Shown piece by piece: positions 53,060 through 61,895 of a stretch of 64,000 nt of DNA. The stretch covers positions 3,278,119-3,342,118 of the forward strand of contig CP051242.1 in NCBI GenBank assembly GCA_017795005.1. The letters run 5' to 3'. Within the stretch, counting starts at the first letter, position 1. The number at the start of each line of letters is the position of its first letter. A program made the translations under genes and the position numbers. Below the pieces are notes generated by a model. It ran no database searches. It worked only from the letters and a program-made list of their open reading frames with translations, and was not told the origin of the DNA. This DNA is from Balneolaceae bacterium. GTDB taxonomy: Bacteria; Bacteroidota; Rhodothermia; Balneolales; Balneolaceae.

Positions 53060-54343
53060 TTAATCCTCCAGTTTTTTAATCGCCTCTTTCTCATCCACGG
53101 TTAGCATGACCAGAAAACCTATGAGAAGTAACACCAATACCACAACCATCCCGGCTTGTTGAGTTCCAAATAGCAGAGTAAAAGTTCCGAATAAAATAGT
53201 ACCCGCCCAGGCTGTCGCTTTACCTGATAATGCTAATAATCCAAACATTTGAGTGGATAGCTCCGGGGGTGCAATCCTTGCCATAAAAGATCTGGATGAC
53301 GACTGATTAGGTCCAAAAAATAATCCAAGGAATAATCCCCATATAATAAACCACATTGAACTTTCAGTGAAAATTACTGCTATGACCGGAATTGCTACAC
53401 CAACCAATGAAACAAGAATAGTGAATTTACTCCCTGATTTATCATCAAGCCATGCAAACAGAGCGGCTCCAATCCCGGCAGTAATATTTAGTCCTACTCC
53501 AAATATTAGAATTTCGGATTGATCCATTCCAAAAGTACCAGCAGCATAAATCCCTCCCATCGCATAAATAGTTACAATAGCATCGTTGTAGAACATACGT
53601 GCAATTAAAAACCGTACGATATACTTATACTTTTTAACTTCCTTAAAAGTAGATTTTAATTGTTTAAAGCCATCTGTTATTGAAGTTGATATTGCTTTGT
53701 TTTTTGATGGCACATCAGGGGTCCTGAAAAAAAGTGGCAAACTAAACACGGCATACCAAACCGCAGTTAATATAAAAGTTGCTCTTACCGGCTCTGATTG
53801 CTCCGTATCAAGTCCAAGCCAGAATCCGTCTGTTTCTATAAATGCATATAGTGCTACGAGTAAACAGGCTAAGCCTCCGGCATATCCCATGCCCCATCCC
53901 CAACCACTCCATCTTCCAATTTTAGATGCTGGTACAAGATCAGGTAGCATCGCATTATAAAAAATATAAACCAGCTCAGCTGCTATCGTGGATATAAAGC
54001 CTAAAGAAAGTGCTAACCAGAGATAGCTGGGATCTGGCTTTGCAAACCAGAGAAAACCACTTCCCAGTACACAGATTATTGTAAATATGGCGATCCAGGG
54101 CTTACGTTTTCCGGCCTGATCTGCAATCGCACCAAATATTGGAGCTGTAATCGCAACAACAATTCCGGCAAAGCCAATCATATTACCCCACTGAGCAGTC
54201 CCGATTTCTACATTTTTTGCAATGGTTTCACTGAAATAAGCAGCAAATACAAAGGTTTGAATAATTACGAAATAGGAGCTATTTGCCCAGTCGTATAAAG
54301 CCCACGAAAAGAGCCCTTTAGATGATTTCTCAGGATTCGTCAT
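53060..54343 (-). CDS. UMF1/Atg22-type MFS transporter
   Basis: The 427-residue protein has about eleven or twelve helices and the UMF1 start SWALYDWANSSYFVIIQTFVFAAYF, which is characteristic of the Atg22-like MFS family. The GAIADQAGKRKPW loop is the MFS motif between helices 2 and 3. The substrate is unknown (yeast Atg22 exports vacuolar amino acids). It is the first gene of the minus-strand operon with the PH-domain pair and arsN2. Confidence 0.92.
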   Translation of the reverse strand: MTNPEKSSKGLFSWALYDWANSSYFVIIQTFVFAAYFSETIAKNVEIGTAQWGNMIGFAGIVVAITAPIFGAIADQAGKRKPWIAIFTIICVLGSGFLWFAKPDPSYLWLALSLGFISTIAAELVYIFYNAMLPDLVPASKIGRWSGWGWGMGYAGGLACLLVALYAFIETDGFWLGLDTEQSEPVRATFILTAVWYAVFSLPLFFRTPDVPSKNKAISTSITDGFKQLKSTFKEVKKYKYIVRFLIARMFYNDAIVTIYAMGGIYAAGTFGMDQSEILIFGVGLNITAGIGAALFAWLDDKSGSKFTILVSLVGVAIPVIAVIFTESSMWFIIWGLFLGLFFGPNQSSSRSFMARIAPPELSTQMFGLLALSGKATAWAGTILFGTFTLLFGTQQAGMVVVLVLLLIGFLVMLTVDEKEAIKKLED

Positions 54344-54587
54344 TTATATATGTACATGAAAAAGTATTTGAATATCGGGCGAGGCTAGCAAAGTTAAAAG
54401 GAGTTTTTTGTTCTATTTATACTCTTTAAATCTTTTTGTGTGGTTCTTCTCCTACCAAGAAGATGTTATATCAAAAATCTGATTAGAGTAGAATTGCACA
54501 AATTCTTAAAACATTTGAGCAGTCTGTGATAATGATTTTTTGAGATATTTAAGCAACGAGGTATGGATCATTGATTTATCGTAATAC

Positions 54588-56411
54588 ATGAAGGACTACA
54601 TTTATTCGGTTGGGGAAACTGTATTTGAAAGTTTCTGCTTTGGATGCTTACTAGTAGATGCTAAGGGCAGAATACGTTTCACAAATAAGGCTCTCGCGGA
54701 CATGCTAAATTGGTCTGTTCAGGAACTTAAAGAACTTTCTATTGATGATTTCCTAAATCAGGAAGACAAAAAAAAAGCACATAAGGCTATTATCGATTTC
54801 TTGAATAAAGGTATAAGACCTCCAAGAACCTGGACTTTCTACACAAGATTAAACAAGCCAGTAGCTGTTTCGGTAGGAGCAAAGCCAGCAACGATTAAGA
54901 ACGAAAAACTTGCATGCCTACTTGTAAAAAATATCACTGAAAAAGTGATGCTTGAAAACGTGGTTAGAGAAAAGAATATAGAACTAGAGGAAGTACTAAG
55001 GCAGAGTGATCTGGCCATTAAAACAGCAGGCTTAGGGATTTGGAAATATGTGATAGATACAAAAGAACTATTTTGGAATAATGTGATGTTTGATATATAC
55101 GAGATGGATCCAACTGATTTTAAAGGATGTATATCTGATTTTAATCACATGCTTCATCCGGAAGATTTGGAACTTGCAAAACAAAATATGAAACGCGCAG
55201 TATCTGGGGAACAAATACTCAATTCTACGTTCCGAATAATTACAAATAAAAAAAACCTGAAATATATTTGTGCTTCAGGTACTCCGGTTTTTAATGAAAG
55301 AGGAGCAGTAAAAGAAGTAATTGGAGTTAATATTGATATTACCAAAATCAAGGAAAATGAGCTGGAACTAGTAAGGCATAAAGAGCAAATCCAAAGTATT
55401 ACTGATAATATTCCTGGCTTGGTGTTGAAACATGTACTCCATCCGGATGGAACCGATGAAGCCATTTATATTAGCAGGAGAGTACATAACTTCTATGGGT
55501 TTAAACCAGAGGAAGTACTTAAAGATTTTTCTTTGATATGGAATCAAGTATTACCTCAGGATGTCAAACTTTTAAAAAATAATATTCGGTATTCGGCTAA
55601 GAACCTTTCTTTTTGGAGTCACAAATTCCGTGTTAAAGATAGATTTGGAACCATAAGATGGTTGCAAGGAATGGGAAACCCAAAAGAACGCTCAAATGGT
55701 GATATTGAGTGGGATTCAATTTTCTTAGATGTAACAAAACTTGAAGAATATAGGATAAATTTAGAATCTTCCTTGGAAGAACGTGAAGTTTTGCTTCAGG
55801 AAATTCATCATAGAGTAAAAAACAACCTGGCAATAGTTTGTGGGCTTCTAGAACTTCAAATAATGAAGTCTGGAGATACTTCGAGTAATCAACTAAAAGA
55901 TGCACGGAACCGAATACAAACTATTGCTTTGGTTCACGAACAGTTGTATTCCGGCATGAGATTTAACCATATAGATATCGAAGAATATTTTAAAAATCTA
56001 CTTAATAACCTTCAAAAAACAACTTTAGAACCAAACACCAAAGTGTCGTTTTACTTAAAATTTAAAATTGATTCTTTAAACATAAATCAGGCTATTCCTC
56101 TCGGTTTGCTAACTTCAGAACTTTTCACAAATTCAGTCAAGCATGCTTTTGATAGGAAAAAAAATTTTATCCGATTACATATTAATAAAGAAGGTGACTT
56201 AATTGAGGTTTTTTATAAGGATAGTGGTAAAGGGTATAATGAATCTGAAATAAATAAAAAGTCTTTAGGTAACGAACTAATTATCACGCTTCTTGAACAG
56301 TTGAATGCTGATTATTCTATAGTTACAGACGGAACTTTTGAGCTTTGCTTCTCATTCGCCCATAAAACTAAGGGAGCTCATTCTAATTTAGATGAAAATC
56401 AAACAAGATAA
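54588..56411 (+). CDS. PAS-containing sensor histidine kinase (HisKA_2)
   Basis: The 607-residue kinase has three PAS domains (about residues 10-125, 145-260 and 265-385) and no membrane segment. A HisKA_2 domain begins at about 395 with EIHHRVKNNLAIV (phospho-acceptor His407), and a HATPase domain follows (about 485-600) with N box TSELFTNSVKHAF and G1 box YKDSGKGY. HWE/HisKA_2 kinases often signal to response regulators encoded elsewhere; none is adjacent. It is probably cytoplasmic, sensing redox, light or a small ligand through PAS. Confidence 0.9.
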   Translation: MKDYIYSVGETVFESFCFGCLLVDAKGRIRFTNKALADMLNWSVQELKELSIDDFLNQEDKKKAHKAIIDFLNKGIRPPRTWTFYTRLNKPVAVSVGAKPATIKNEKLACLLVKNITEKVMLENVVREKNIELEEVLRQSDLAIKTAGLGIWKYVIDTKELFWNNVMFDIYEMDPTDFKGCISDFNHMLHPEDLELAKQNMKRAVSGEQILNSTFRIITNKKNLKYICASGTPVFNERGAVKEVIGVNIDITKIKENELELVRHKEQIQSITDNIPGLVLKHVLHPDGTDEAIYISRRVHNFYGFKPEEVLKDFSLIWNQVLPQDVKLLKNNIRYSAKNLSFWSHKFRVKDRFGTIRWLQGMGNPKERSNGDIEWDSIFLDVTKLEEYRINLESSLEEREVLLQEIHHRVKNNLAIVCGLLELQIMKSGDTSSNQLKDARNRIQTIALVHEQLYSGMRFNHIDIEEYFKNLLNNLQKTTLEPNTKVSFYLKFKIDSLNINQAIPLGLLTSELFTNSVKHAFDRKKNFIRLHINKEGDLIEVFYKDSGKGYNESEINKKSLGNELIITLLEQLNADYSIVTDGTFELCFSFAHKTKGAHSNLDENQTR

Positions 56412-56585
56412 ACTATCCTAAATTTACCCTTAATATTGCGCAGGCATGCAAATTAAAAGGAGTTTTTCATCTTAATATTCTTAGTGTTTTTATACTATTA
56501 AGACTAAACAAAACGTTTCCATTAATTAAGTAAGCTATTATACTCGTTTAAGTTAGAGAAATTTGAGTAAGCAAGAATTAATTAT

Positions 56586-57155
56586 TTGATGAAAAAACTT
56601 ATCCTTCTACCCTTTTTCTTGCTCGTTTGGCACACTCATTCTTTTGCACAGAATAATTTCAACTTGGTACTTGGACTGGGATATTCATTCCAAAATAACA
56701 CAACCTCAGTTCAATCGGATTTTTATGATACTGATACTTTTAGCTTCAGACTTGGTGGAAACTATCGAACCGGTTTAACTAATAAACTCTTTATTGAATC
56801 CGGATTAATAGGAAAATATAGCAGGGGGGAAAAAGAAACAGAGGTAGTTAATTTTGTATCTCACAATTTCAGAATACAATTGCCGGTTTATTTTGGTATA
56901 AAAGCTTCATCAAGGTTTAGTATTATGATGGGAATTGGAATTGAAAATAACCGGGATATTAAAGACATAAACCTGTTCAATAAAGATCATAATCTGCGTT
57001 TAGATTTCATTAACAAGATCAATTTTTTGTATACAGAAAGAGTTCACTTCAATGTTTATAGTAATTGGTCTGTAAGTAAATCTCCAATTTTATACTCAAT
57101 AAGTAACCCTGATAATGGAATATTCATCGGGCTATCATTTCATTTTGGGAAATGA
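56586..57155 (+). CDS. Outer-membrane beta-barrel-like protein
   Basis: The 189-residue product has a signal peptide (residues 1-21, SFAQ) and alternating hydrophobic/polar strands with a terminal Phe (SIFIGLSFHFGK), the feature of an eight-strand outer-membrane barrel. Its stop overlaps the start of the CotH-family gene (ATGA). It may form a conduit or scaffold for the surface lipoprotein kinase. Confidence 0.75.
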   Translation: MMKKLILLPFFLLVWHTHSFAQNNFNLVLGLGYSFQNNTTSVQSDFYDTDTFSFRLGGNYRTGLTNKLFIESGLIGKYSRGEKETEVVNFVSHNFRIQLPVYFGIKASSRFSIMMGIGIENNRDIKDINLFNKDHNLRLDFINKINFLYTERVHFNVYSNWSVSKSPILYSISNPDNGIFIGLSFHFGK

Positions 57156-58396
57156 ATATTAAGGTTAACGAATACATAACATCCTTGATTTTAATCCTGA
57201 TTGTACAATCAAGTTGTAGTGTATACAATGAGGAAATTAATTTTAGAGTTCAGAATTTTGAAACCATTACCCCATCAACAATCGACACAGATTTAAAAAT
57301 TATAAATCTGGAAGTAGATCCGGTCGAATTTGAAGCTATGTATAAGGATTATGAAGATGAAATTGAAATAGATGCTGTTTTTAATCTTTATAAAAATGGT
57401 GAAACTCTTATTCAGAATCAGGCTGCAGAAATTGAAGTGAAAGGTTCATTCAGTGCTGCTTTCGAATTAAAATCTCTAGGTGTCAAATTTGATAAAGCCT
57501 TTGACAATAGTAATAGAGAGTTAATTGATGTAGAGACTTTGCCTTTTCATTCAATCGATAAAATTAAGTCCTTCCGACTTCGGAATTCAGGAAATGACTT
57601 CAGATATACAATGCTTAAAGATATGAGCTTATCACGGTTGGCAGTTAAAGCCGAATTAGATTTAGAAGTAATGTATTCTGAACAGGCTGTTGTGTTTTTA
57701 AACAATTCGTTTTTGGGACTAATGAATATCAGAACAGAGGTAAATGGACATGGACTTTCCCGACTCTATGAAAAAAAACGAGATGATATAACACTTGCCA
57801 GCTTAAGCGCCGGTGGAGTCATTGAAAAAAAGGATGGAGATTTTGAGAGGATTGATCTTTTTTTTCAAGCCATTTCCGACCAGAATACTGAGTATTTATT
57901 GGATGAAATTGATCATTCAAATTTTATAGACTATGTAATTTTTGAAACCTATATAGGAAATATTGATTGGCCATTAAATAATGTCAGAATACTTTCAATT
58001 GATGAACAGCCATTTAGATTTGTTCTTTTTGATATGGATTTAGCAATTCTTCAAAGAACAAATATTCCTCCCCTTGATTTTATTCTAGCCCCCAAGAATG
58101 ATGAAGAGCCAAACCCAATATCCAGCCTGTTCAAGTTGATGTATGAAAATCAAGAATTCAAAGAAAGGTATGATGAACGCTTTGAAGAACTTGTTAAATC
58201 GGGCTTATTATCATACAGTGTGTTTAACGAAATAGTGGATTTGTATAAAATTAATATCCAGGATTTAATCCCAACCCAGGTTGATAAATATGGATTTCCC
58301 AAATCTATGACTGAATGGATTATTGAAATGGATCGTCTGAAATACAATTTCTCTAAAAGAGAAGAAACGGCGTTAAAGGTGCTGGAATTGAATTAA
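57152..58396 (+). CDS. CotH-family protein kinase, lipoprotein
   Basis: The 414-residue protein has lipobox VQSSC (Cys about residue 23) and the CotH kinase pattern: VKGSFSAAFELKSLGVKFDKA (Lys-bearing strand), FRLRNSGNDFRYTMLKDMSLSRLA, FLNNSFLGLMNIRTEVN, the catalytic-loop equivalent ETYIGNIDWPLNNVRIL and FDMDLA (metal Asp). CotH in Bacillus phosphorylates coat proteins; this organism is not expected to sporulate. The lipid anchor puts the kinase on the outer membrane, where an ATP source is unclear. It overlaps the upstream barrel gene by four bases. Confidence 0.85.
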   Translation: MNIKVNEYITSLILILIVQSSCSVYNEEINFRVQNFETITPSTIDTDLKIINLEVDPVEFEAMYKDYEDEIEIDAVFNLYKNGETLIQNQAAEIEVKGSFSAAFELKSLGVKFDKAFDNSNRELIDVETLPFHSIDKIKSFRLRNSGNDFRYTMLKDMSLSRLAVKAELDLEVMYSEQAVVFLNNSFLGLMNIRTEVNGHGLSRLYEKKRDDITLASLSAGGVIEKKDGDFERIDLFFQAISDQNTEYLLDEIDHSNFIDYVIFETYIGNIDWPLNNVRILSIDEQPFRFVLFDMDLAILQRTNIPPLDFILAPKNDEEPNPISSLFKLMYENQEFKERYDERFEELVKSGLLSYSVFNEIVDLYKINIQDLIPTQVDKYGFPKSMTEWIIEMDRLKYNFSKREETALKVLELN

Positions 58397-58408
58397 TAGG
58401 GCACTTTT

Positions 58409-59104
58409 TTACCCAACAAATTTATATCCGAATCCATGCACTGTAAGAATGTGCTTTGGGTATCTGCTGTCTTCTTCCAGTTTTTGTCGTAGCCATGCAA
58501 TGTGTACGTCTACTGTTCGGGTTGATGGAAGCGCATCATATCCCCAAACCTCATTCAGCAACTGATCCCGGGTTAAAATATCCCCTTCATTTTCTACGAG
58601 AAACTGGAGTAATTGAAATTCTTTTGCCGAAAGAGTGAGCACTTCTCCCGCTTTAGAAACCACCATTTTTTTGAAATTTAAATGTACATCAGCAAACGAA
58701 AACTCTCCAATTTCAACTTTCTCTTTAGCCCTTTTCTTCTTTCTTAACTGAACTTCAACCCTTGCCATTAACTCCATCATCTCAAATGGTTTTTGCATGT
58801 AGTCATCAGCGCCGAGTTTAAGTCCCAGTACTTTATCAATAACCTGACCTTTTGCGGTGAGCATCAAGATGGGTGTTTCTATTCCTTGTTGCCTCAGGTC
58901 TCTGCAAATATCTAACCCGCCTTTACCGGGAAGCATTAAATCCAGAATAATTAAATCGAAGCTTCCTTTACTCGCTTCCTGATATCCTTTTTCCCCATCC
59001 TTTGCAACCTGAACTTTGTATCGTTCCTCTTCCAGCCGGTCTCTTATGGTCATTACTAATCCGGCTTCGTCTTCTATTAATAATATTTCAGGTTGTTCAG
59101 ACAT
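58409..59104 (-). CDS. OmpR/PhoB-family response regulator
   Basis: From ATG 59104 (GAGGAAG lies 6 bases upstream; a TTG at 59116 is less likely) the protein has 231 residues. A receiver domain (IEDE, phospho-Asp in LIILDLMLPG, Lys in MQKPF) is joined to a winged-helix effector (about 130-230) ending VHIAWLRQKLEEDSRYPKHILTVHGFGYKFVG. It pairs with the kinase gene that overlaps it by eight bases. Confidence 0.95.
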   Translation of the reverse strand: MSEQPEILLIEDEAGLVMTIRDRLEEERYKVQVAKDGEKGYQEASKGSFDLIILDLMLPGKGGLDICRDLRQQGIETPILMLTAKGQVIDKVLGLKLGADDYMQKPFEMMELMARVEVQLRKKKRAKEKVEIGEFSFADVHLNFKKMVVSKAGEVLTLSAKEFQLLQFLVENEGDILTRDQLLNEVWGYDALPSTRTVDVHIAWLRQKLEEDSRYPKHILTVHGFGYKFVG

Positions 59105-61013
59105 CCGCTTCCTCAATAGGAAGCGTTACAATAAATACAGAACCTTCCCCTTCTTTACTTTTTACTTCAATTTCTCCCTGGTGAGCATTCACGACTTTTT
59201 TTACTAGGCTCAATCCAATTCCATTTCCTTTGACCTGATCATTGGTAGGTTTTTCACCCCTGAAGAATGGTTTAAAAATTGAAACCTGCTCCTCAACTGG
59301 AATACCAATTCCATAATCATGTACCTGAATTTTTAGTGCAGGCTTATTTTTGGACAAATCATCATCAACTTTAAGAAGTATTTTTTTGCTATCACCGCTA
59401 AACTTGATCGCATTATTAATAAGATTAGATATACACAGAAATAAAGCGTCGGAATCCCCATAAATACTTTTCTGTTTTGTATTGATAGAATATTCCAAGT
59501 GCATTCCTTTTTCTTCGAGCAGATGCAGGCTTTCTTCTTTTATTGAATTAAACAGCTTTTCAAGGTCTATTTGAGTTAAATGATATACCCGTTTACCAGT
59601 TTGAATTCCAGAAAACTCCATGATCTGATCTATCATATCGCTTAATCTTCGGCCTTCTTTTACCATCAAATGAGCGTATTCTTTTTTTCGGGCTTCTGAC
59701 TGTACAACTCCCTCACTTAAATTTTCGGCGGCAGACCTTATCACCGTAATTGGTGTTCTCAATTCATGAGAAACACCGGCAACAAACAACATTTGTTGAT
59801 CGGCTAACTCCCTTGAGCGCTGAGTAAAAACTACAATCAGTACTACACTTATTCCCAGAATAAATAATATTCCAAAGCTGATTCCCAGATTTCTATTTCT
59901 TGTTTTATTTACAAAAGCATCCAAAGAACCTTCCTTAAAACTTAACCAGAATTGCCATGGTGAGCTTGCCAATGAAGCTGCAAAGTTTGATGAAAACGTT
60001 GTATCACTGGTTTGAACATTCCATTGACTGGAGTCCCCTGTTCTTATTGTTGAATAACTTTGAGACATAAAGTGCGTTTGTATTTCACGTTCTCCGGCTA
60101 CGTTTAGCTTTAAACCCCCTTCCACAAACTCATCAGTTTCTCTTAGTCCAATTCTCAAACTGTCTGAGAAGGGTGTTCTTCCCCGACCAAAAGGGCTTGA
60201 CTGGAACACAAGAACATTATTAAAACTGAATTGATCTAATGAAGTTGAAACATCCGGATTTGGCAATTCTTTACTTTCACCATTTGTAAAGTATACATAA
60301 GGAACTTCGTCGTTTCTTAAGAGACTAAGTGTATACTGATCATCGTAGGAATCCGAGTAGTATGTACTTGCTATATCCGGTATTATTTCCTTTCTGATTA
60401 CTTCATTATCGAGTTTTATAAGCACTACATCATCAAGCTGATCCACACTTAATTGTACTTCCACTTTCTTTCCGAACTCTTTATTCGAAACCTGAATCAT
60501 ATCAATAAACTGCACAGGGATAGAAAGAAATGAGTCTTCACCAAATTCAGGTTGTACTCTTAGTGATACTTTATTTTGAATAGCTTCATCTTTGTTCTTT
60601 TCAACCCAATCCTCAATAGCTTCTGAAGGTTGGACAGAATTCAATAAAACCGGATCAGTAGAAAAAAGAAATACACCCTGAGCTTCTGTATCGCTTGTAT
60701 TTACAACAAACACAGAATCAACTAATCCCGGATAATTACTGTTAGCTAACCAGGTTTGTAAGGATAGGCTTAAAGAAGGTCTGATGTCCTCATCAGGTGA
60801 TGAAACCTGAATTTTAAATACAGTTCCTAAATCAGTGAAGACCTCATTGAAATCCTCCACAAAATTCTTTGATGCAGCCGTAAGATTTTGGTCCAGTCTT
60901 TCTTTTTCTGCATCACTCACACTTCCCAGCCATTGGTATTGTAATACTGCTAGAGTTAGCAAGGCTACTACCATTAGTCCTAAAAATGCGTATATGTATT
61001 TCGTGTTGTTCAC
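59097..61013 (-). CDS. Two-component sensor histidine kinase
   Basis: The 638-residue kinase has two membrane helices (about 7-24 and 372-393) bounding a 345-residue periplasmic sensor without recognised domain. HisKA follows (FVAGVSHELRTPITVIRS) and a HATPase domain with NNAIKFS, DYGIGIP and GNGIGLSLVKK. It should phosphorylate the overlapping OmpR-type regulator. Large extracytoplasmic sensor domains of this size suggest envelope sensing. It diverges from the PDZ gene by 147 bases. Confidence 0.95.
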   Translation of the reverse strand: MNNTKYIYAFLGLMVVALLTLAVLQYQWLGSVSDAEKERLDQNLTAASKNFVEDFNEVFTDLGTVFKIQVSSPDEDIRPSLSLSLQTWLANSNYPGLVDSVFVVNTSDTEAQGVFLFSTDPVLLNSVQPSEAIEDWVEKNKDEAIQNKVSLRVQPEFGEDSFLSIPVQFIDMIQVSNKEFGKKVEVQLSVDQLDDVVLIKLDNEVIRKEIIPDIASTYYSDSYDDQYTLSLLRNDEVPYVYFTNGESKELPNPDVSTSLDQFSFNNVLVFQSSPFGRGRTPFSDSLRIGLRETDEFVEGGLKLNVAGEREIQTHFMSQSYSTIRTGDSSQWNVQTSDTTFSSNFAASLASSPWQFWLSFKEGSLDAFVNKTRNRNLGISFGILFILGISVVLIVVFTQRSRELADQQMLFVAGVSHELRTPITVIRSAAENLSEGVVQSEARKKEYAHLMVKEGRRLSDMIDQIMEFSGIQTGKRVYHLTQIDLEKLFNSIKEESLHLLEEKGMHLEYSINTKQKSIYGDSDALFLCISNLINNAIKFSGDSKKILLKVDDDLSKNKPALKIQVHDYGIGIPVEEQVSIFKPFFRGEKPTNDQVKGNGIGLSLVKKVVNAHQGEIEVKSKEGEGSVFIVTLPIEEADV

Positions 61014-61063
61014 AGCCCAAAATTACCGCCTTTTATGGCTATTAAAAAAGTTTTAGCGTGGAT

Positions 61064-61100
61064 TTAACATCCTTAACAAAATTTTTGCGAGTGCTTAACA
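61064..61100. promoter_or_regulatory. TTAACA repeats between kinase and PDZ genes
   Basis: Three TTAACA hexamers start at 61064, 61073 and 61095. The last two are 22 bases apart, two helical turns, as expected for an OmpR/PhoP-type regulator that binds direct repeats. They sit in the divergent promoter region. Confidence 0.35.
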
Positions 61101-61160
61101 ACTCCAACACTCAGCTTTCGAATATTGGCACCGAATTAAATCTTAAGCCAATAACGAATT

Positions 61161-61892
61161 ATGAAAGCAACAAAACTATCCGTTTTAATTTTACCTCTGC
61201 TCTTTTTCTTTCCTCAACTATCTGATGCACAAGAACGTCAAATGATGACCTTTGATGCCAGTACCAGTCTGATGCTTCAGGAATTTCAAAGCATGCTTGT
61301 TCTTGAGAACGACGAAGTAATTGTACGTTTACGCATGGGACGAGAGGAAGCAAAAGAAGGTGTAGACCGACTTGAACAAGGAGATGTTATCCTGATGATG
61401 AATGGGAAACGTGCTACCGATATCGAAGCCTTACGATCCATTTACGATGAAATTGAAAAAGACGCGGAAATTAAAATCGGAGTTCGAAGAGGTAACGAAC
61501 GATTTATTCTGAATGCAATTAAAGGAGATATTCCGGAAGGTGGGCCTCGAATGGTTATGTCAGTAGACAGAGAAGGTGACGGACCAGCTCCCGCAATTGC
61601 ACCTGAACTTGGTGCTGTACTTGCCGATGTAGATGGAAAAGTTGTGATAGAACGAATAATCCCGCCACTTCAACCAGATGAATTAAAAGCATTTGAAATT
61701 CAAGGCTATGCCATTACCAAGTTAAATGGTGAAACCCCTGAGAATGCAGAACAAATACAGTCTTTATTAGCTGCGCTTGAAATAGGAGATGAGATTTCAA
61801 TCACTCTTGAAAAGGAAGGCGATGAAAAAAGCATCGTATTCAAAAAACCTGAATCCCGAGGTTCAATCAACTTCTCAACCGATGGTAAGTAA
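61161..61892 (+). CDS. Secreted PDZ-domain protein
   Basis: The 243-residue product has a signal peptide (residues 1-24, SDAQ) and two PDZ-like domains: about 45-115 with RLEQGDVILMMNGKRATDIEALRSI, and about 155-235 with PDELKAFEIQGYAITKLNGETPENAEQI. No protease domain is present, so it should bind C-termini or peptides in the periplasm. The next gene begins 3 bases later, so it is first in an envelope transport operon. Confidence 0.88.
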   Translation: MKATKLSVLILPLLFFFPQLSDAQERQMMTFDASTSLMLQEFQSMLVLENDEVIVRLRMGREEAKEGVDRLEQGDVILMMNGKRATDIEALRSIYDEIEKDAEIKIGVRRGNERFILNAIKGDIPEGGPRMVMSVDREGDGPAPAIAPELGAVLADVDGKVVIERIIPPLQPDELKAFEIQGYAITKLNGETPENAEQIQSLLAALEIGDEISITLEKEGDEKSIVFKKPESRGSINFSTDGK

Positions 61893-61895
61893 TTT

